Source: Cyanobium sp. AMD-g | GTDB taxonomy: Bacteria; Cyanobacteriota; Cyanobacteriia; PCC-6307; Cyanobiaceae | DNA length: 64,000 bases | Direction of reading: 5' to 3' | Assembly (NCBI RefSeq): GCF_024346395.1 | Contig: NZ_JAGQCW010000001.1 | Span: 434,001 to 498,000 of the forward strand | In this document: positions 9,145 through 17,190 of the stretch, one piece after another | How positions within the stretch are numbered: the first letter of the stretch is position 1 | Layout: each line of letters starts with the position of its first letter | Translations under genes and position numbers: made by a program | Notes under the pieces: model-generated | Database searches by the model: none | Told to the model about the DNA's origin: nothing | Seen by the model: the letters and a program-made list of their open reading frames with translations, nothing else

Positions 9145-9596
9145 AGGTCTTGCTGGTCTGCTCATCAGGGGGGCATTTCAAGGCGCTGCAGCAGCTGGCC
9201 GATTTCTGGCAGCGCCATCCCCATCTCTGGGTCACGTTTCGAACCGCCACCACGGAAACGGCCCTGGCCCAGGAGCAGGTGCTCTGGGCCCACAGCCCCA
9301 CGAACCGCAACCTGCCGAATCTGCTGCGCAACCTCTGGCTCGCCTTGCAGGTGATCCGCACCGAGCGGCCGGACGTGATCCTCTCGACCGGCGCAGGAGT
9401 TGCCGTTCCCTTTCTTGTGATCGGTAAACTGTTTGGGTGCAAGACCGTGTTCATCGAGTCCGTGACCCGCATTCAAACGCTCAGTCTTTCAGCAAGAATC
9501 GTCCATCCATTTCTTGATATTCTCTACGTTCACTGGCCCCAGCTGCAGCTTCGTTATCCCCGCGCCGAGCTTGTCCAAAGCAAGATCGGATCATGA
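9141..9596 (+). CDS. Alg14/PssD-like glycosyltransferase subunit
   Basis: 151-residue protein with LVCSSGGHFKALQQL at the N-terminus and ILSTGAGVAVPFLVIGKL in the middle, as in the Alg14/PssD/EpsE family. In known pairs this subunit anchors the catalytic partner to the membrane and binds the lipid-linked acceptor; the partner supplies the donor-sugar site. The partner (PssE/Alg13-like) is the next gene, overlapping by 4 bases. Together they should add the second sugar to the lipid-linked primer. The length is normal for the family. Confidence 0.85.
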   Translation: MKVLLVCSSGGHFKALQQLADFWQRHPHLWVTFRTATTETALAQEQVLWAHSPTNRNLPNLLRNLWLALQVIRTERPDVILSTGAGVAVPFLVIGKLFGCKTVFIESVTRIQTLSLSARIVHPFLDILYVHWPQLQLRYPRAELVQSKIGS

Positions 9597-10072
9597 TTCT
9601 CATCAGCGTCGGTACGGAGCAGTTCCCCTTCAACCGGCTGATGCAGTGGGTGGAGCTGTTGATCCAACAGGAACTGATCAATGAGGACATCGTTGTTCAG
9701 TATGGTACGTGTACCTTTCTCCCCAGTGGCACCACGGTCTATCGGTTGGTGAAGGAAGACACCTTTCGGTCGCTGATTCGCAAGGCACGGGTGGTGATTG
9801 CCCATTGCGGGGAGGGCACCGTACTGTTGCTGGATGAGATGCAACAGCCCTTCATTCTTGTGCCGCGCAGCGTTCGCTACCAGGAGCATGTTGACGACCA
9901 CCAGGTGGAACTCGCCCTGGCGCTGACGGAAATGGGTGTGCCGATTGCCTGGAGTCCTGGTGATCTTGTTCGCTTTCTTGAGGCCCCGTTCAAGACGTCG
10001 ATCAGTGATGTGACGGACAGTTCCGCCCAGTCCCTGTGTCGCAGTCTTCAGAGCCATTTTTCTCCGACATGA
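9593..10072 (+). CDS. Alg13/PssE-like glycosyltransferase subunit
   Basis: 159-residue protein starting MILISVGTEQFPFNRLM, with the donor-binding HCGEGTVLLLDE motif (around residues 67-78) and VPRSVRYQEHVDDHQ. This is the C-terminal half of a GT-B enzyme, as in Alg13 and PssE. The usual family motif after VGT is often followed by HDFPFDRL; here it is EQFPFNRL. It overlaps both neighbours by 4 bases, consistent with equal expression of the PssD/PssE pair and the following transferase. Confidence 0.85.
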   Translation: MILISVGTEQFPFNRLMQWVELLIQQELINEDIVVQYGTCTFLPSGTTVYRLVKEDTFRSLIRKARVVIAHCGEGTVLLLDEMQQPFILVPRSVRYQEHVDDHQVELALALTEMGVPIAWSPGDLVRFLEAPFKTSISDVTDSSAQSLCRSLQSHFSPT

Positions 10073-11073
10073 TGGCGCGTCAGTCCCCCTCCCACCCTGC
10101 TTTTGTCAGGACCATCCGGAACGGCATCCTGTTTCTCCAGCTGCCATCACGGCTCACCGTCAGCGAAGCGGTGGCTTTCCGCGCCGGATTCGCCGATTGG
10201 CTGGCTGAGGTGGATGGTCTGCGGCAGGTGGTTCTGGATTTCGGCCGCACCGCCGTCATCGACAGCAGCGGCATCGGTGCCCTGGTGGGCGCCATCAAGA
10301 CCGCCAAGGAGCAGGACGTTCCCCTCTGCGCCTGGAGCCTGCACCGGCAGGTGTTCCTGGCGCTGCAGATGACGGGGCTGGAGAAGGTGTTGCCGGTGGC
10401 GGCCCATTCCGAGGGCCTGCTCCCCCAGCTCTCGCACGTCGAAGACCAACGCCCCCCCCTGACCCACCCATCGGTGCGATCCGGACTCAAGCGCTTCATG
10501 GACATCTGTGGTGCGCTGATCGGACTTGGCGTCACGGCGCTGCTGTTCCTGCCGATGGCGTTGGTCATCCGTCTGGACAGCCCGGGGCCGATCCTGTTCA
10601 GCCAGGTGCGCTGCGGCTGGATGGGCCGCCATTTCCGCATCTGGAAGTTCCGCTCGATGGTCAGCAATGCCGAGGTGCTCAAAGGCACGGTGGCGAACCA
10701 GGCCCAGGGGGCGTTCTTCAAAAACGACAACGACCCCAGGATCACCAAAGTGGGGCGCATCCTGCGCAAGACCAGCCTCGATGAGCTGCCCCAGTTCTGG
10801 AACGTGCTGATCGGTGACATGAGCCTGATCGGAACCCGCCCAGCCACACCCGATGAGGTGCTTCGTTATGCCATTCCGAGCTGGCAGCGCTTTGATGTGC
10901 GCCCCGGGTTGAGCGGCGAATGGCAGGTCAGTGGCAGGTCATCGATCCGTGATTTTGAAGATGTGATCAGGCTCGACCTCAGATACCAGCAGAATTGGAG
11001 TCTGGCCTATGATCTAAAATTAGTTGTCAAAACATTCCTTGTGCTTCTGAGCAAGGATTCGGGGGCGGCATGA
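10069..11073 (+). CDS. STAS domain fused to initiating sugar-phosphate transferase
   Basis: 334-residue fusion. Residues 12-120 are a STAS (anti-anti-sigma) domain with the phosphoacceptor signature AVIDSSGIGAL, Ser66/Ser67. Residues 138-334 are a bacterial sugar transferase (WbaP/PglC type): KRFMD, a membrane hairpin at about 146-168, SPGPILFSQVR, KFRSM, and the catalytic Asp-Glu of SLDELPQFWN, then RPGLSGEWQVSGR. This class moves a sugar phosphate onto undecaprenyl phosphate to begin repeat-unit synthesis. The ATG at 10069 overlaps the previous stop; a GTG at 10036 is less likely. The next gene encodes an RsbW-like ATPase, the usual partner of STAS domains, so phosphorylation-controlled initiation is inferred. 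Confidence 0.88.
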   Translation: MMARQSPSHPAFVRTIRNGILFLQLPSRLTVSEAVAFRAGFADWLAEVDGLRQVVLDFGRTAVIDSSGIGALVGAIKTAKEQDVPLCAWSLHRQVFLALQMTGLEKVLPVAAHSEGLLPQLSHVEDQRPPLTHPSVRSGLKRFMDICGALIGLGVTALLFLPMALVIRLDSPGPILFSQVRCGWMGRHFRIWKFRSMVSNAEVLKGTVANQAQGAFFKNDNDPRITKVGRILRKTSLDELPQFWNVLIGDMSLIGTRPATPDEVLRYAIPSWQRFDVRPGLSGEWQVSGRSSIRDFEDVIRLDLRYQQNWSLAYDLKLVVKTFLVLLSKDSGAA

Positions 11074-11570
11074 ACCCGAACTTGTCAGCCGATGTACGGC
11101 AACCCAACAGCCAACTGGCCGTCGGCAGCGATCTCGGTGAACTGGACACCGTGTTGTCTTGGTTTGAACGACAACAGCACCCTGACGTTCCTTCGGATCT
11201 ATGGATGCAGGCTCAACTGGCGCTGGTGGAAGGTTTCACCAATGCCGTTCGTCATGCCCATGCCCACCTGGTTGCTCCGCCCCAGGTGCACCTTTCGCTA
11301 CAGCGATCCAGCGAGGCCTTCTCGATTCAGATCATTGACCATGGGGAACCCTTCGACTTCCCAGCGGCCCTGGCCAGAGTGGAAGCGGAGATCGCAGCCA
11401 GTGGTCAAGATCCCCTGGCCCGGGAGGCCCATTGGGGACTGGTGATGTTTCTGAAGCTTCAGAACCAGTATGGCTGGACCATCAACCATTGCAGACGCGA
11501 TGACGGGACAAACAGCCTATCCCTGAGCCACCCCCTCAGGGCCGATGAATCGGTTGTCGGATCATACTGA
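11070..11570 (+). CDS. RsbW-like anti-sigma/serine kinase ATPase
   Basis: 166-residue GHKL (HATPase_c_2) domain protein. The N-box is LVEGFTNAVRHAH (Glu54, Asn58, His62), the G1 box is IIDHGEPFD (Asp90) and a short G2-like HWGL lies at 121-124. RsbW/SpoIIAB relatives bind or phosphorylate STAS-domain proteins. Its start overlaps the STAS-transferase stop by 4 bases, so the two are likely made together. I see no sigma factor or PP2C phosphatase in the window. Whether it acts as a kinase, as a sequestering partner, or on a distant sigma factor is open. Confidence 0.82.
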   Translation: MNPNLSADVRQPNSQLAVGSDLGELDTVLSWFERQQHPDVPSDLWMQAQLALVEGFTNAVRHAHAHLVAPPQVHLSLQRSSEAFSIQIIDHGEPFDFPAALARVEAEIAASGQDPLAREAHWGLVMFLKLQNQYGWTINHCRRDDGTNSLSLSHPLRADESVVGSY

Positions 11571-11961
11571 AAAACTCCGGATGGCAGCGGGCAGGTTGGA
11601 AGACCGACCAACGTGTCCAGAGGTGAAGATAATAATTGGTGCCCTGCGGTCCCCGTCCCCAACCATTGTCCAGCCTCTGGCCCCAGATGATGCTGGTGGC
11701 TTGCAGCGATGCCCTCATCTCCTTAGGGAGCTTGATCAGATCGCCGCTGTAAACAATTCTGCGGCCCCTGTAGTAGAAGACTGGCTCCATGGCCAGGCCC
11801 CGGACCTTCTCGTCGAGTCTGAACCAGACTTTCTTGCTCTTCTGGAACAACCAGAAGCTCCTTGAGCAGGTTGGCGGTACGGCGTCGTTCTTGTAGCTGT
11901 AAAGAATGCCGGGATGGTGTTCCAGGGACCCAAGCGATGACGCTGTGAGCTCCAGACCCAT
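11536..11961 (-). CDS. Hypothetical protein (doubtful)
   Basis: An open frame of about 141 residues from an ATG at 11961 (a TTG at 12000 would add 13). It is rich in aromatic and basic residues (EPVFYYRGRRIVYSGD, GTNYYLHLWTRW) and has the composition of a soluble protein, unlike most antisense frames here, but I recognise no family. It meets the RsbW-like gene tail to tail with 35 bases of overlap and fills most of the 560-base gap to the L,D-transpeptidase gene. It could equally be a decayed gene or chance. Nothing else is visible in the gap. Confidence 0.35.
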   Translation of the reverse strand: MGLELTASSLGSLEHHPGILYSYKNDAVPPTCSRSFWLFQKSKKVWFRLDEKVRGLAMEPVFYYRGRRIVYSGDLIKLPKEMRASLQATSIIWGQRLDNGWGRGPQGTNYYLHLWTRWSVFQPARCHPEFFSMIRQPIHRP

Positions 11962-12131
11962 GAGCAGAGCGGCAGACGTCCTGGCAGCGATTGGATGCAA
12001 CCGTCCTCACCGCCCGGCCATCTCTGTCAACGTAGCCGGACGGTTGGCTTGGCCATCCTTGGCCAAGGGCCCCCGGCCCCATTTCGCTGGCTACGATCAG
12101 GTGTCAGCCCCATGCCGACAGCCTCCTTACC

Positions 12132-12689
12132 GTGCATCGCCGAGCCATCCTGCCCCTGGCCGTTGCCCTGATCGGCTCGATCAGCGGGATGGTGGTGCCG
12201 GCGCCATCGCTCGCCGCCTCTCCCCCATCCGAGACGGCCACCGCCAGCCCGTCCGCACGCCAGCTGGTGCTGAACCGGCGCCAACGCCTGCTGACGGTGA
12301 TGGAAGGGGAACGGGAGGTGCGCCGATTCCGCGTCGGCGTGGGCATGCCCGGTTGGGAGACACCCGTGGGCTCGTTCAGCGTGATCGAAAAGACCGCCTA
12401 TCCGATCTGGGAGCATCCGGCCAAGGGGGTGCGCATTCCCCCGGGCCCCACCAATCCCCTCGGTTCGCGCTGGATCGGTTTCCACCGTGACTGCAAGGGG
12501 CGGCGCGGTTTCAACGGCCAGGAGCATCTGGAGGTGAAGGGCTGCGTCACCTCCGGCTTCCATGGCACACCGAATCGCAACAGCGTGGGCGGCGCCGTCT
12601 CCCATGGCTGCGTGCGGTTGTTTGACGAGGATGTGAAGGAGCTGTTTGAACTGGTTCAGGTGGGCACCCCGGTGACGGTGCTGCCCTGA
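12132..12689 (+). CDS. L,D-transpeptidase (YkuD family)
   Basis: 185-residue secreted or periplasmic enzyme with a signal peptide (about 1-29). The YkuD catalytic region is complete: FHGTPN (His144) and SHGCVRL (Cys160), preceded by GMPGWETPVGSFSV. It should crosslink peptidoglycan between meso-diaminopimelate residues or attach proteins to the wall. The length is that of a single-domain enzyme without LysM or peptidoglycan-binding repeats. The start is GTG at 12132. The gene stands alone, 60 bases before glgA. Confidence 0.88.
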   Translation: MHRRAILPLAVALIGSISGMVVPAPSLAASPPSETATASPSARQLVLNRRQRLLTVMEGEREVRRFRVGVGMPGWETPVGSFSVIEKTAYPIWEHPAKGVRIPPGPTNPLGSRWIGFHRDCKGRRGFNGQEHLEVKGCVTSGFHGTPNRNSVGGAVSHGCVRLFDEDVKELFELVQVGTPVTVLP

Positions 12690-12749
12690 GGACAGGGAGC
12701 CCAGCGGAGCAGCCCGTAGAGTTCCGGGCGCACCAGGGATCGAGAGCGG

Positions 12750-14294
12750 ATGAGGGTTCTGTTTGCCGCCGCGGAGTGCGCTCCGATGATCAAGGTGGGA
12801 GGCATGGGAGATGTGGTGGGCTCCCTGCCACCGGCCCTGGCGGCCCTGGGCCACGACGTGCGCATCATCCTGCCGGGCTACGGCAAGTTGTGGAGTCGGC
12901 TGAAGATTCCCGCCGAGCCGATGTGGCGTGGCCATGCCATGGGCACCGATTTCGCCATCTACGAAACCCGCCATCCCAGCAGCGGCCTGCCCATCTATCT
13001 GGTGGGGCATCCGGTGTTCGATCCGGAGCGCATCTACGGCGGTGAAGACGAAGACTGGCGCTTCACCTTCTTCGCCAATGCCACGGCTGAATTCGCCTGG
13101 AACGGCGGCTGGAAACCCCAGGTTCTGCATTGTCACGACTGGCACACCGGCATGATCCCGGTGTGGATGCACCAGGACCCCGAAATCAGCACGGTGTTCA
13201 CCATCCACAACCTGCGTTATCAGGGTCCCTGGCGCTGGAAGCTGGATCGGATGACCTGGTGCCCCTGGTACATGCAGGGCGACCACACCATGGCCGCGGC
13301 CCTGCTCTATGCCGACCGGGTCAACGCCGTCTCGCCCACCTATGCGATGGAGATCCGCACGCCCGAATACGGCGAGCGCATCGACGGCCTGCTCAACTTC
13401 ATCAGCGGCAAGTTGCGGGGCATCCTCAACGGCATCGACACCGCGGACTGGGATCCGGCCACCGACCCCACCCTGCCGGAACCGTTCTCGGCCGACGACC
13501 TCTCCGGCCGCAGCGCCAGCAAACGGCTGCTGCAGGAACGGATGGGGCTGAGCGTGAGTCCCCGCAGCTACCTGATGGGCATGGTGAGCCGGCTGGTGGA
13601 CCAGAAAGGCGTCGACCTGTTGCTGCAGGTGGCCGACCGGGTGCTGGCCTACAGCGACAGCCAGTTCGTGGTGCTGGGAACGGGTGAGCGCGGCTATGAG
13701 TCAGGCCTTTGGCAGATGGCGGCCCGCCACCCCGGCCGCTTCGCCGTGTTCCTCACCTACGACGACGCCCTCTCGCGGCTGATCTACGCGGGCAGCGACG
13801 CCTTCCTGATGCCGAGCCGCTTCGAGCCCTGCGGCATCAGTCAGATGCTGGCCATGCGCTACGGCTCGATTCCGGTGGTGCGCCGCGTCGGCGGACTGGT
13901 GGACACGGTGCCCCCGAACGACCCGACCGCCGGCACCGGCACCGGCTACGGCTTCGATCGCTACGAGGCCATCGACTTCTACACCACGATCGTGCGCTCC
14001 TGGGAGGCCTACCGCAACGAGCCCAGCTGGCAGGACCTGCAACGCCGGGCCATGACCACCGACTTCAGCTGGAACCGCTCGGCCCTGGAGTACGACGCCA
14101 TGTACCGGGAGGTCTGCGGCGTCAAGGAGCCCACGCCCGACGCCGCCCAGGTGGAGCGCTTCTCCCAGGGTCAGGGGGCGGATCCGAGCCTGATGAACGA
14201 TGAGCCCAGGCCGGACGTGGTCACCAAGGAGCCCCCGCCCGCGCCGCGGCCCCGCAACCCCCTGGCCTTGCTGCGTCGCCGTAACGATTCCTGA
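12750..14294 (+). CDS. glgA: Glycogen synthase
   Basis: 514-residue GT5 starch/glycogen synthase that extends alpha-1,4-glucan from ADP-glucose. The N-terminal ADP-glucose loop is [15 protein letters not shown] (KVGGM rather than bacterial KTGGL, as in one cyanobacterial/plant subgroup). Other signatures are [37 protein letters not shown] and the C-terminal [17 protein letters not shown]. The last 50 residues are a charged, proline-rich tail beyond the catalytic fold. The stop is 11 bases ahead of the following hypothetical gene. Confidence 0.95.
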   Translation: MRVLFAAAECAPMIKVGGMGDVVGSLPPALAALGHDVRIILPGYGKLWSRLKIPAEPMWRGHAMGTDFAIYETRHPSSGLPIYLVGHPVFDPERIYGGEDEDWRFTFFANATAEFAWNGGWKPQVLHCHDWHTGMIPVWMHQDPEISTVFTIHNLRYQGPWRWKLDRMTWCPWYMQGDHTMAAALLYADRVNAVSPTYAMEIRTPEYGERIDGLLNFISGKLRGILNGIDTADWDPATDPTLPEPFSADDLSGRSASKRLLQERMGLSVSPRSYLMGMVSRLVDQKGVDLLLQVADRVLAYSDSQFVVLGTGERGYESGLWQMAARHPGRFAVFLTYDDALSRLIYAGSDAFLMPSRFEPCGISQMLAMRYGSIPVVRRVGGLVDTVPPNDPTAGTGTGYGFDRYEAIDFYTTIVRSWEAYRNEPSWQDLQRRAMTTDFSWNRSALEYDAMYREVCGVKEPTPDAAQVERFSQGQGADPSLMNDEPRPDVVTKEPPPAPRPRNPLALLRRRNDS

Positions 14295-14305
14295 GTCCGG
14301 CGCCC

Positions 14306-14998
14306 ATGGCTGATCCGGTCCCGCCACCCTCCGATCTGCCGGCGCCCTACGCCAGTCCCTGGGGCCAGATGGGCGACGCGGCGCGGGCCGTGCTGGCGTC
14401 GCTGCGGCTGAAGCTGCGCGAACTCTGGCGGCGTAACCGGGAGGGGGACCTGTCGGTGCCAGGCTTCTGGCCCCAGGGCCTGGCCCCCCTGTTCTGGCCA
14501 CTGCTGCTGGCGGCTCTGCTGGCGCTGGCCCTGGCCCTGGCGGGACAGGTGGGGCGCGGGCTGTCCCAGGCGGCGCCGCAGGCGCCTGGAGAAGCAGCCC
14601 CTGCGGCGCAGGTGCAGGTCCCAGCCATCGCTGCGCCAGCCCAGGAGGGCCCGCCCGCCATGGCCGTTCAGGAGCCCATGCCCCTGCCGGAGCCTGAGCC
14701 ACCACCGCCCCTGGAACTCGACCCGCTCCTGGCACTCCTGGCGGAGGACGATCCCGACCATCTGATCGCCTCGGCCCATCCGGTGCCCGCCGAAGCGCGG
14801 CTGGTGCTCACCATGGCGCCGACCTACTCCGGCCTCAGCGAAGCGAGCCGGCGGCGCTGGGCGGAGCGCTGGCAGCAGCGCGCCCTGGCCCTGGGCTACG
14901 AACGGCTGGAACTGGTCGACGGCCGCCAGCGGCTGCTGGCCCGCAGGGCCCTGGTGGGCTCCGGCATGATCCTGCTCGATCCCGGTGACCCAGGCTGA
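14306..14998 (+). CDS. Hypothetical membrane-anchored Pro/Ala-rich protein
   Basis: 230-residue protein of unknown function. A cytoplasmic N-terminal 60 residues rich in Arg is followed by one TM segment (about 61-82), a flexible Pro/Ala/Glu linker, and a C-terminal domain of about 90 residues (LVLTMAPTYSGLSEASRRRW, GYERLELVDGRQRLLARRALVGSGMI) that looks folded and conserved. Its stop overlaps the murF start (TGATG), which suggests coupled translation and perhaps a role near cell-wall synthesis. That role is inference from position only. Confidence 0.7.
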   Translation: MADPVPPPSDLPAPYASPWGQMGDAARAVLASLRLKLRELWRRNREGDLSVPGFWPQGLAPLFWPLLLAALLALALALAGQVGRGLSQAAPQAPGEAAPAAQVQVPAIAAPAQEGPPAMAVQEPMPLPEPEPPPPLELDPLLALLAEDDPDHLIASAHPVPAEARLVLTMAPTYSGLSEASRRRWAERWQQRALALGYERLELVDGRQRLLARRALVGSGMILLDPGDPG

Positions 14999-16419
14999 TG
15001 CCGCTGTCGTTCGAGTCCTTGCGCCAGCTGTGGGGTGAGCCCCTGATGGCCCCCGGAAGCAGCGCCCCGGAAGGCTTCGCCGGCGTGAGCACCGACAGCC
15101 GCGGCGACCTGGCCGGCGCCCTGTTCGTGCCCCTGGTGGGGGAACGCTTTGACGGACACCGCTTCCTGGCTGAGGCCCTCGCCGCCGGGGCGGTGGCGGC
15201 GCTGGTGCAGAAGGACCGCCTGGCCGAAAACGTCCTGGCAGAGCTGGTGGCCAGCGGCGGCGGCCCCTTCTGGCTGGTGGAGGACACCCTGGTGGCCTAC
15301 CAGCAGCTGGCCCTGCTGTGGCGCCGACGGCTTGGGCTGCCGGTGGTGGCGGTGACCGGCTCGGCGGGCAAAACCACGACCCGGGAACTGATCAAGGCGG
15401 CCCTGGCCTCCCTGGGGCCGGTGGTGGCCAGCAGCGGCAACGAAAACAACGACGTGGGGGCGCCCCTCACCCTGCTGAAGGCCAGCGAGACCACGGCGGC
15501 CCTGGTGGTGGAAATGGGCATGCGGGGCCTGGGGGAGATCGATCGCCTCAGCCGCTGCGCCGCACCGGACCTGGCCGTGATCACCAACATCGGCACCGCC
15601 CACATCGGCCGCCTGGGCAGCCGCGAGGCGATCGGCCAGGCCAAGTGCGAGATCACCGCCGGCCTGGGGCCGGACGGGGTGCTGGTGATTCCGGCCGGGG
15701 ATCCCCTGCTGGAGCTCTCCCTGGCCAGGGTCTGGGGGGGCCGGGTGGTGCGGGTCGCCCTGGAGGACGAGCGGGCGGGGTTCCCGGCTGGAACGCCGGC
15801 GCCGGACCTGGTGGGGCGGCTGGAGGCTGAATGCCTCAGCCTGGTGGGCGGGCCGAGCCTGCGGCTGCCCCTGGAGGGGCGCCACAACGCCCGCAACCTG
15901 CTGCTGGCGGTGGCGGTGGCCCAGGAGCTGGGTGTGACGGCTACCGCCCTGGTCGATCTGGCGGTGGAGCTGCCGGGGGGGCGCTCCCGACGCTGGAACC
16001 TGGGCAGGGTGGAGCTGCTCGATGAGACCTACAACGCCTCACCGGAGGCGGTGCTGGCGGCCCTGGAGCTGCTCGCCGCCACCAGCACCGCAGCGGGGGG
16101 CCATCGCTTTGCGGTGCTGGGCACGATGCTCGAGCTGGGCGAACGCAGCCTGGAGCTGCATGGGCAGGTGGCGGCCCGGGCCAGGGAGCTGGGGCTGGAC
16201 GGTCTGCTGATTGTGGCCAGCGGGGAGGAAGCGCAGGCGATGGAAGCGGCCGCCGCCGGGCTGCCACGGCTGCAGCGGGTGGCCTCACCGGAAGCGGCCG
16301 CCGCGGTGCTGCTCGACTGGCTGCAGCCGGGGGACCGGGTGCTGCTCAAGGCCAGCCGTGGGGTGGCGCTGGAGCGGGCGATTCCGCTGCTGGAGGCTGG
16401 CCTCGCCCCATCCACCTAA
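14998..16419 (+). CDS. murF: UDP-MurNAc-tripeptide--D-Ala-D-Ala ligase
   Basis: 473-residue Mur ligase that adds D-Ala-D-Ala to UDP-MurNAc-tripeptide, the last cytoplasmic step of peptidoglycan precursor synthesis. Domain order is normal: N-terminal UDP-binding part (VSTDSRGDLAGALFVPL), central ATPase with P-loop GSAGKTTTRE and NENNDVGAPLTLL, EMGMRGLGEI, then the C-terminal ligase domain with GRHNARN and LDETYNASPEA. The last is the MurF-typical form. Length fits the family. It is coupled to the upstream hypothetical gene. Confidence 0.94.
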   Translation: MPLSFESLRQLWGEPLMAPGSSAPEGFAGVSTDSRGDLAGALFVPLVGERFDGHRFLAEALAAGAVAALVQKDRLAENVLAELVASGGGPFWLVEDTLVAYQQLALLWRRRLGLPVVAVTGSAGKTTTRELIKAALASLGPVVASSGNENNDVGAPLTLLKASETTAALVVEMGMRGLGEIDRLSRCAAPDLAVITNIGTAHIGRLGSREAIGQAKCEITAGLGPDGVLVIPAGDPLLELSLARVWGGRVVRVALEDERAGFPAGTPAPDLVGRLEAECLSLVGGPSLRLPLEGRHNARNLLLAVAVAQELGVTATALVDLAVELPGGRSRRWNLGRVELLDETYNASPEAVLAALELLAATSTAAGGHRFAVLGTMLELGERSLELHGQVAARARELGLDGLLIVASGEEAQAMEAAAAGLPRLQRVASPEAAAAVLLDWLQPGDRVLLKASRGVALERAIPLLEAGLAPST

Positions 16420-16432
16420 ACGACGTCAAACC

Positions 16433-16747
16433 ATGTTCGTGTACCGGGGCCTGGTGCGCGGCATCGTCGTGCGCTCCCCCACCCTGGTGCAGGGCGTCCT
16501 GGGCGGGCTCAAGCAGATCGTGGGCGGCCGGATCGGCGCCTACACCGAGATGTGCGAGCAGGCCAGGGAGCAGGCCTACGAGCAGATGATCCAGCACGCC
16601 AGGACCCTGGGTGCCAACGCCATCGTCGGCACCCGCTACGACGGCTCGGAGGTGCAGGGCGGCACCGCCGCCGCCACCGAAGTGCTCTGCTACGGCACCG
16701 CCGTGGTGGTGGAACCCCTGCCCAGCAGCAGCGGCAGCAGCGCGTAG
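16433..16747 (+). CDS. YbjQ/UPF0145 family protein
   Basis: 104-residue protein of the YbjQ (UPF0145, heavy-metal-binding-like) family. The signature ARTLGANAIVGTRYDGSEV near residues 55-75 is followed by LCYGTAVVVEP. The fold is a small pentameric beta structure in solved relatives; the function is not established. The ATG at 16433 is 13 bases after murF. The last 58 bases overlap the 3' end of an opposite-strand membrane-protein gene. Confidence 0.82.
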   Translation: MFVYRGLVRGIVVRSPTLVQGVLGGLKQIVGGRIGAYTEMCEQAREQAYEQMIQHARTLGANAIVGTRYDGSEVQGGTAAATEVLCYGTAVVVEPLPSSSGSSA

Positions 16748-17100
16748 AGCGCCAGCAGGGCCAGATACACGAGGCTGGAAACCGGGTCCCGGTCGATGAG
16801 GATGTCCTGAAGGGGGAGCTGCTGGAGAACCAGCCCCACCGCCAGCTCCGCCGTCACCATGAACGCCAGGGCGAGGGCCCCGGCGGCCGCACGGGGGAGG
16901 GGGCCACGGCCGGGGAGCTGGCGCTGCACCACGAGCCGGGCGGCCAGCACCATGGCCAGGGCCATCCACGGCATCTCCAGCAGTTCGGCCAGGCGCTCCC
17001 CCAGCCGCGGCACCAGCAGCGGCACCCGCAGCGACCCCAGGATGAAGCCGGTGCCGAAGACCAGGGCGAAATAGGTGGCGGCGGCGCGCAGGATCCCCAT
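16690..17100 (-). CDS. Hypothetical four-TM membrane protein
   Basis: 136-residue hydrophobic protein with four probable TM segments (AATYFALVFGTGFILG, MALAMVLAARLVV, ALALAFMVTAELAVGLVL, SSLVYLALLALYALLP). The ATG at 17100 begins MGILRAA. Similar small proteins without known function are found in proteobacteria and cyanobacteria. Its end overlaps the YbjQ-family gene by 58 bases, tail to tail. The start region faces the META-domain gene, leaving a 90-base divergent promoter space. Confidence 0.65.
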   Translation of the reverse strand: MGILRAAATYFALVFGTGFILGSLRVPLLVPRLGERLAELLEMPWMALAMVLAARLVVQRQLPGRGPLPRAAAGALALAFMVTAELAVGLVLQQLPLQDILIDRDPVSSLVYLALLALYALLPLLLGRGSTTTAVP

Positions 17101-17190
17101 GGCAGCAACAAGGCGGCACGACCATGCTCGGCCGTCTGACGCCACTCCGGCGTCCGTGTCCGATTGTGGAGAACCAGCAGGAGACGCCCC

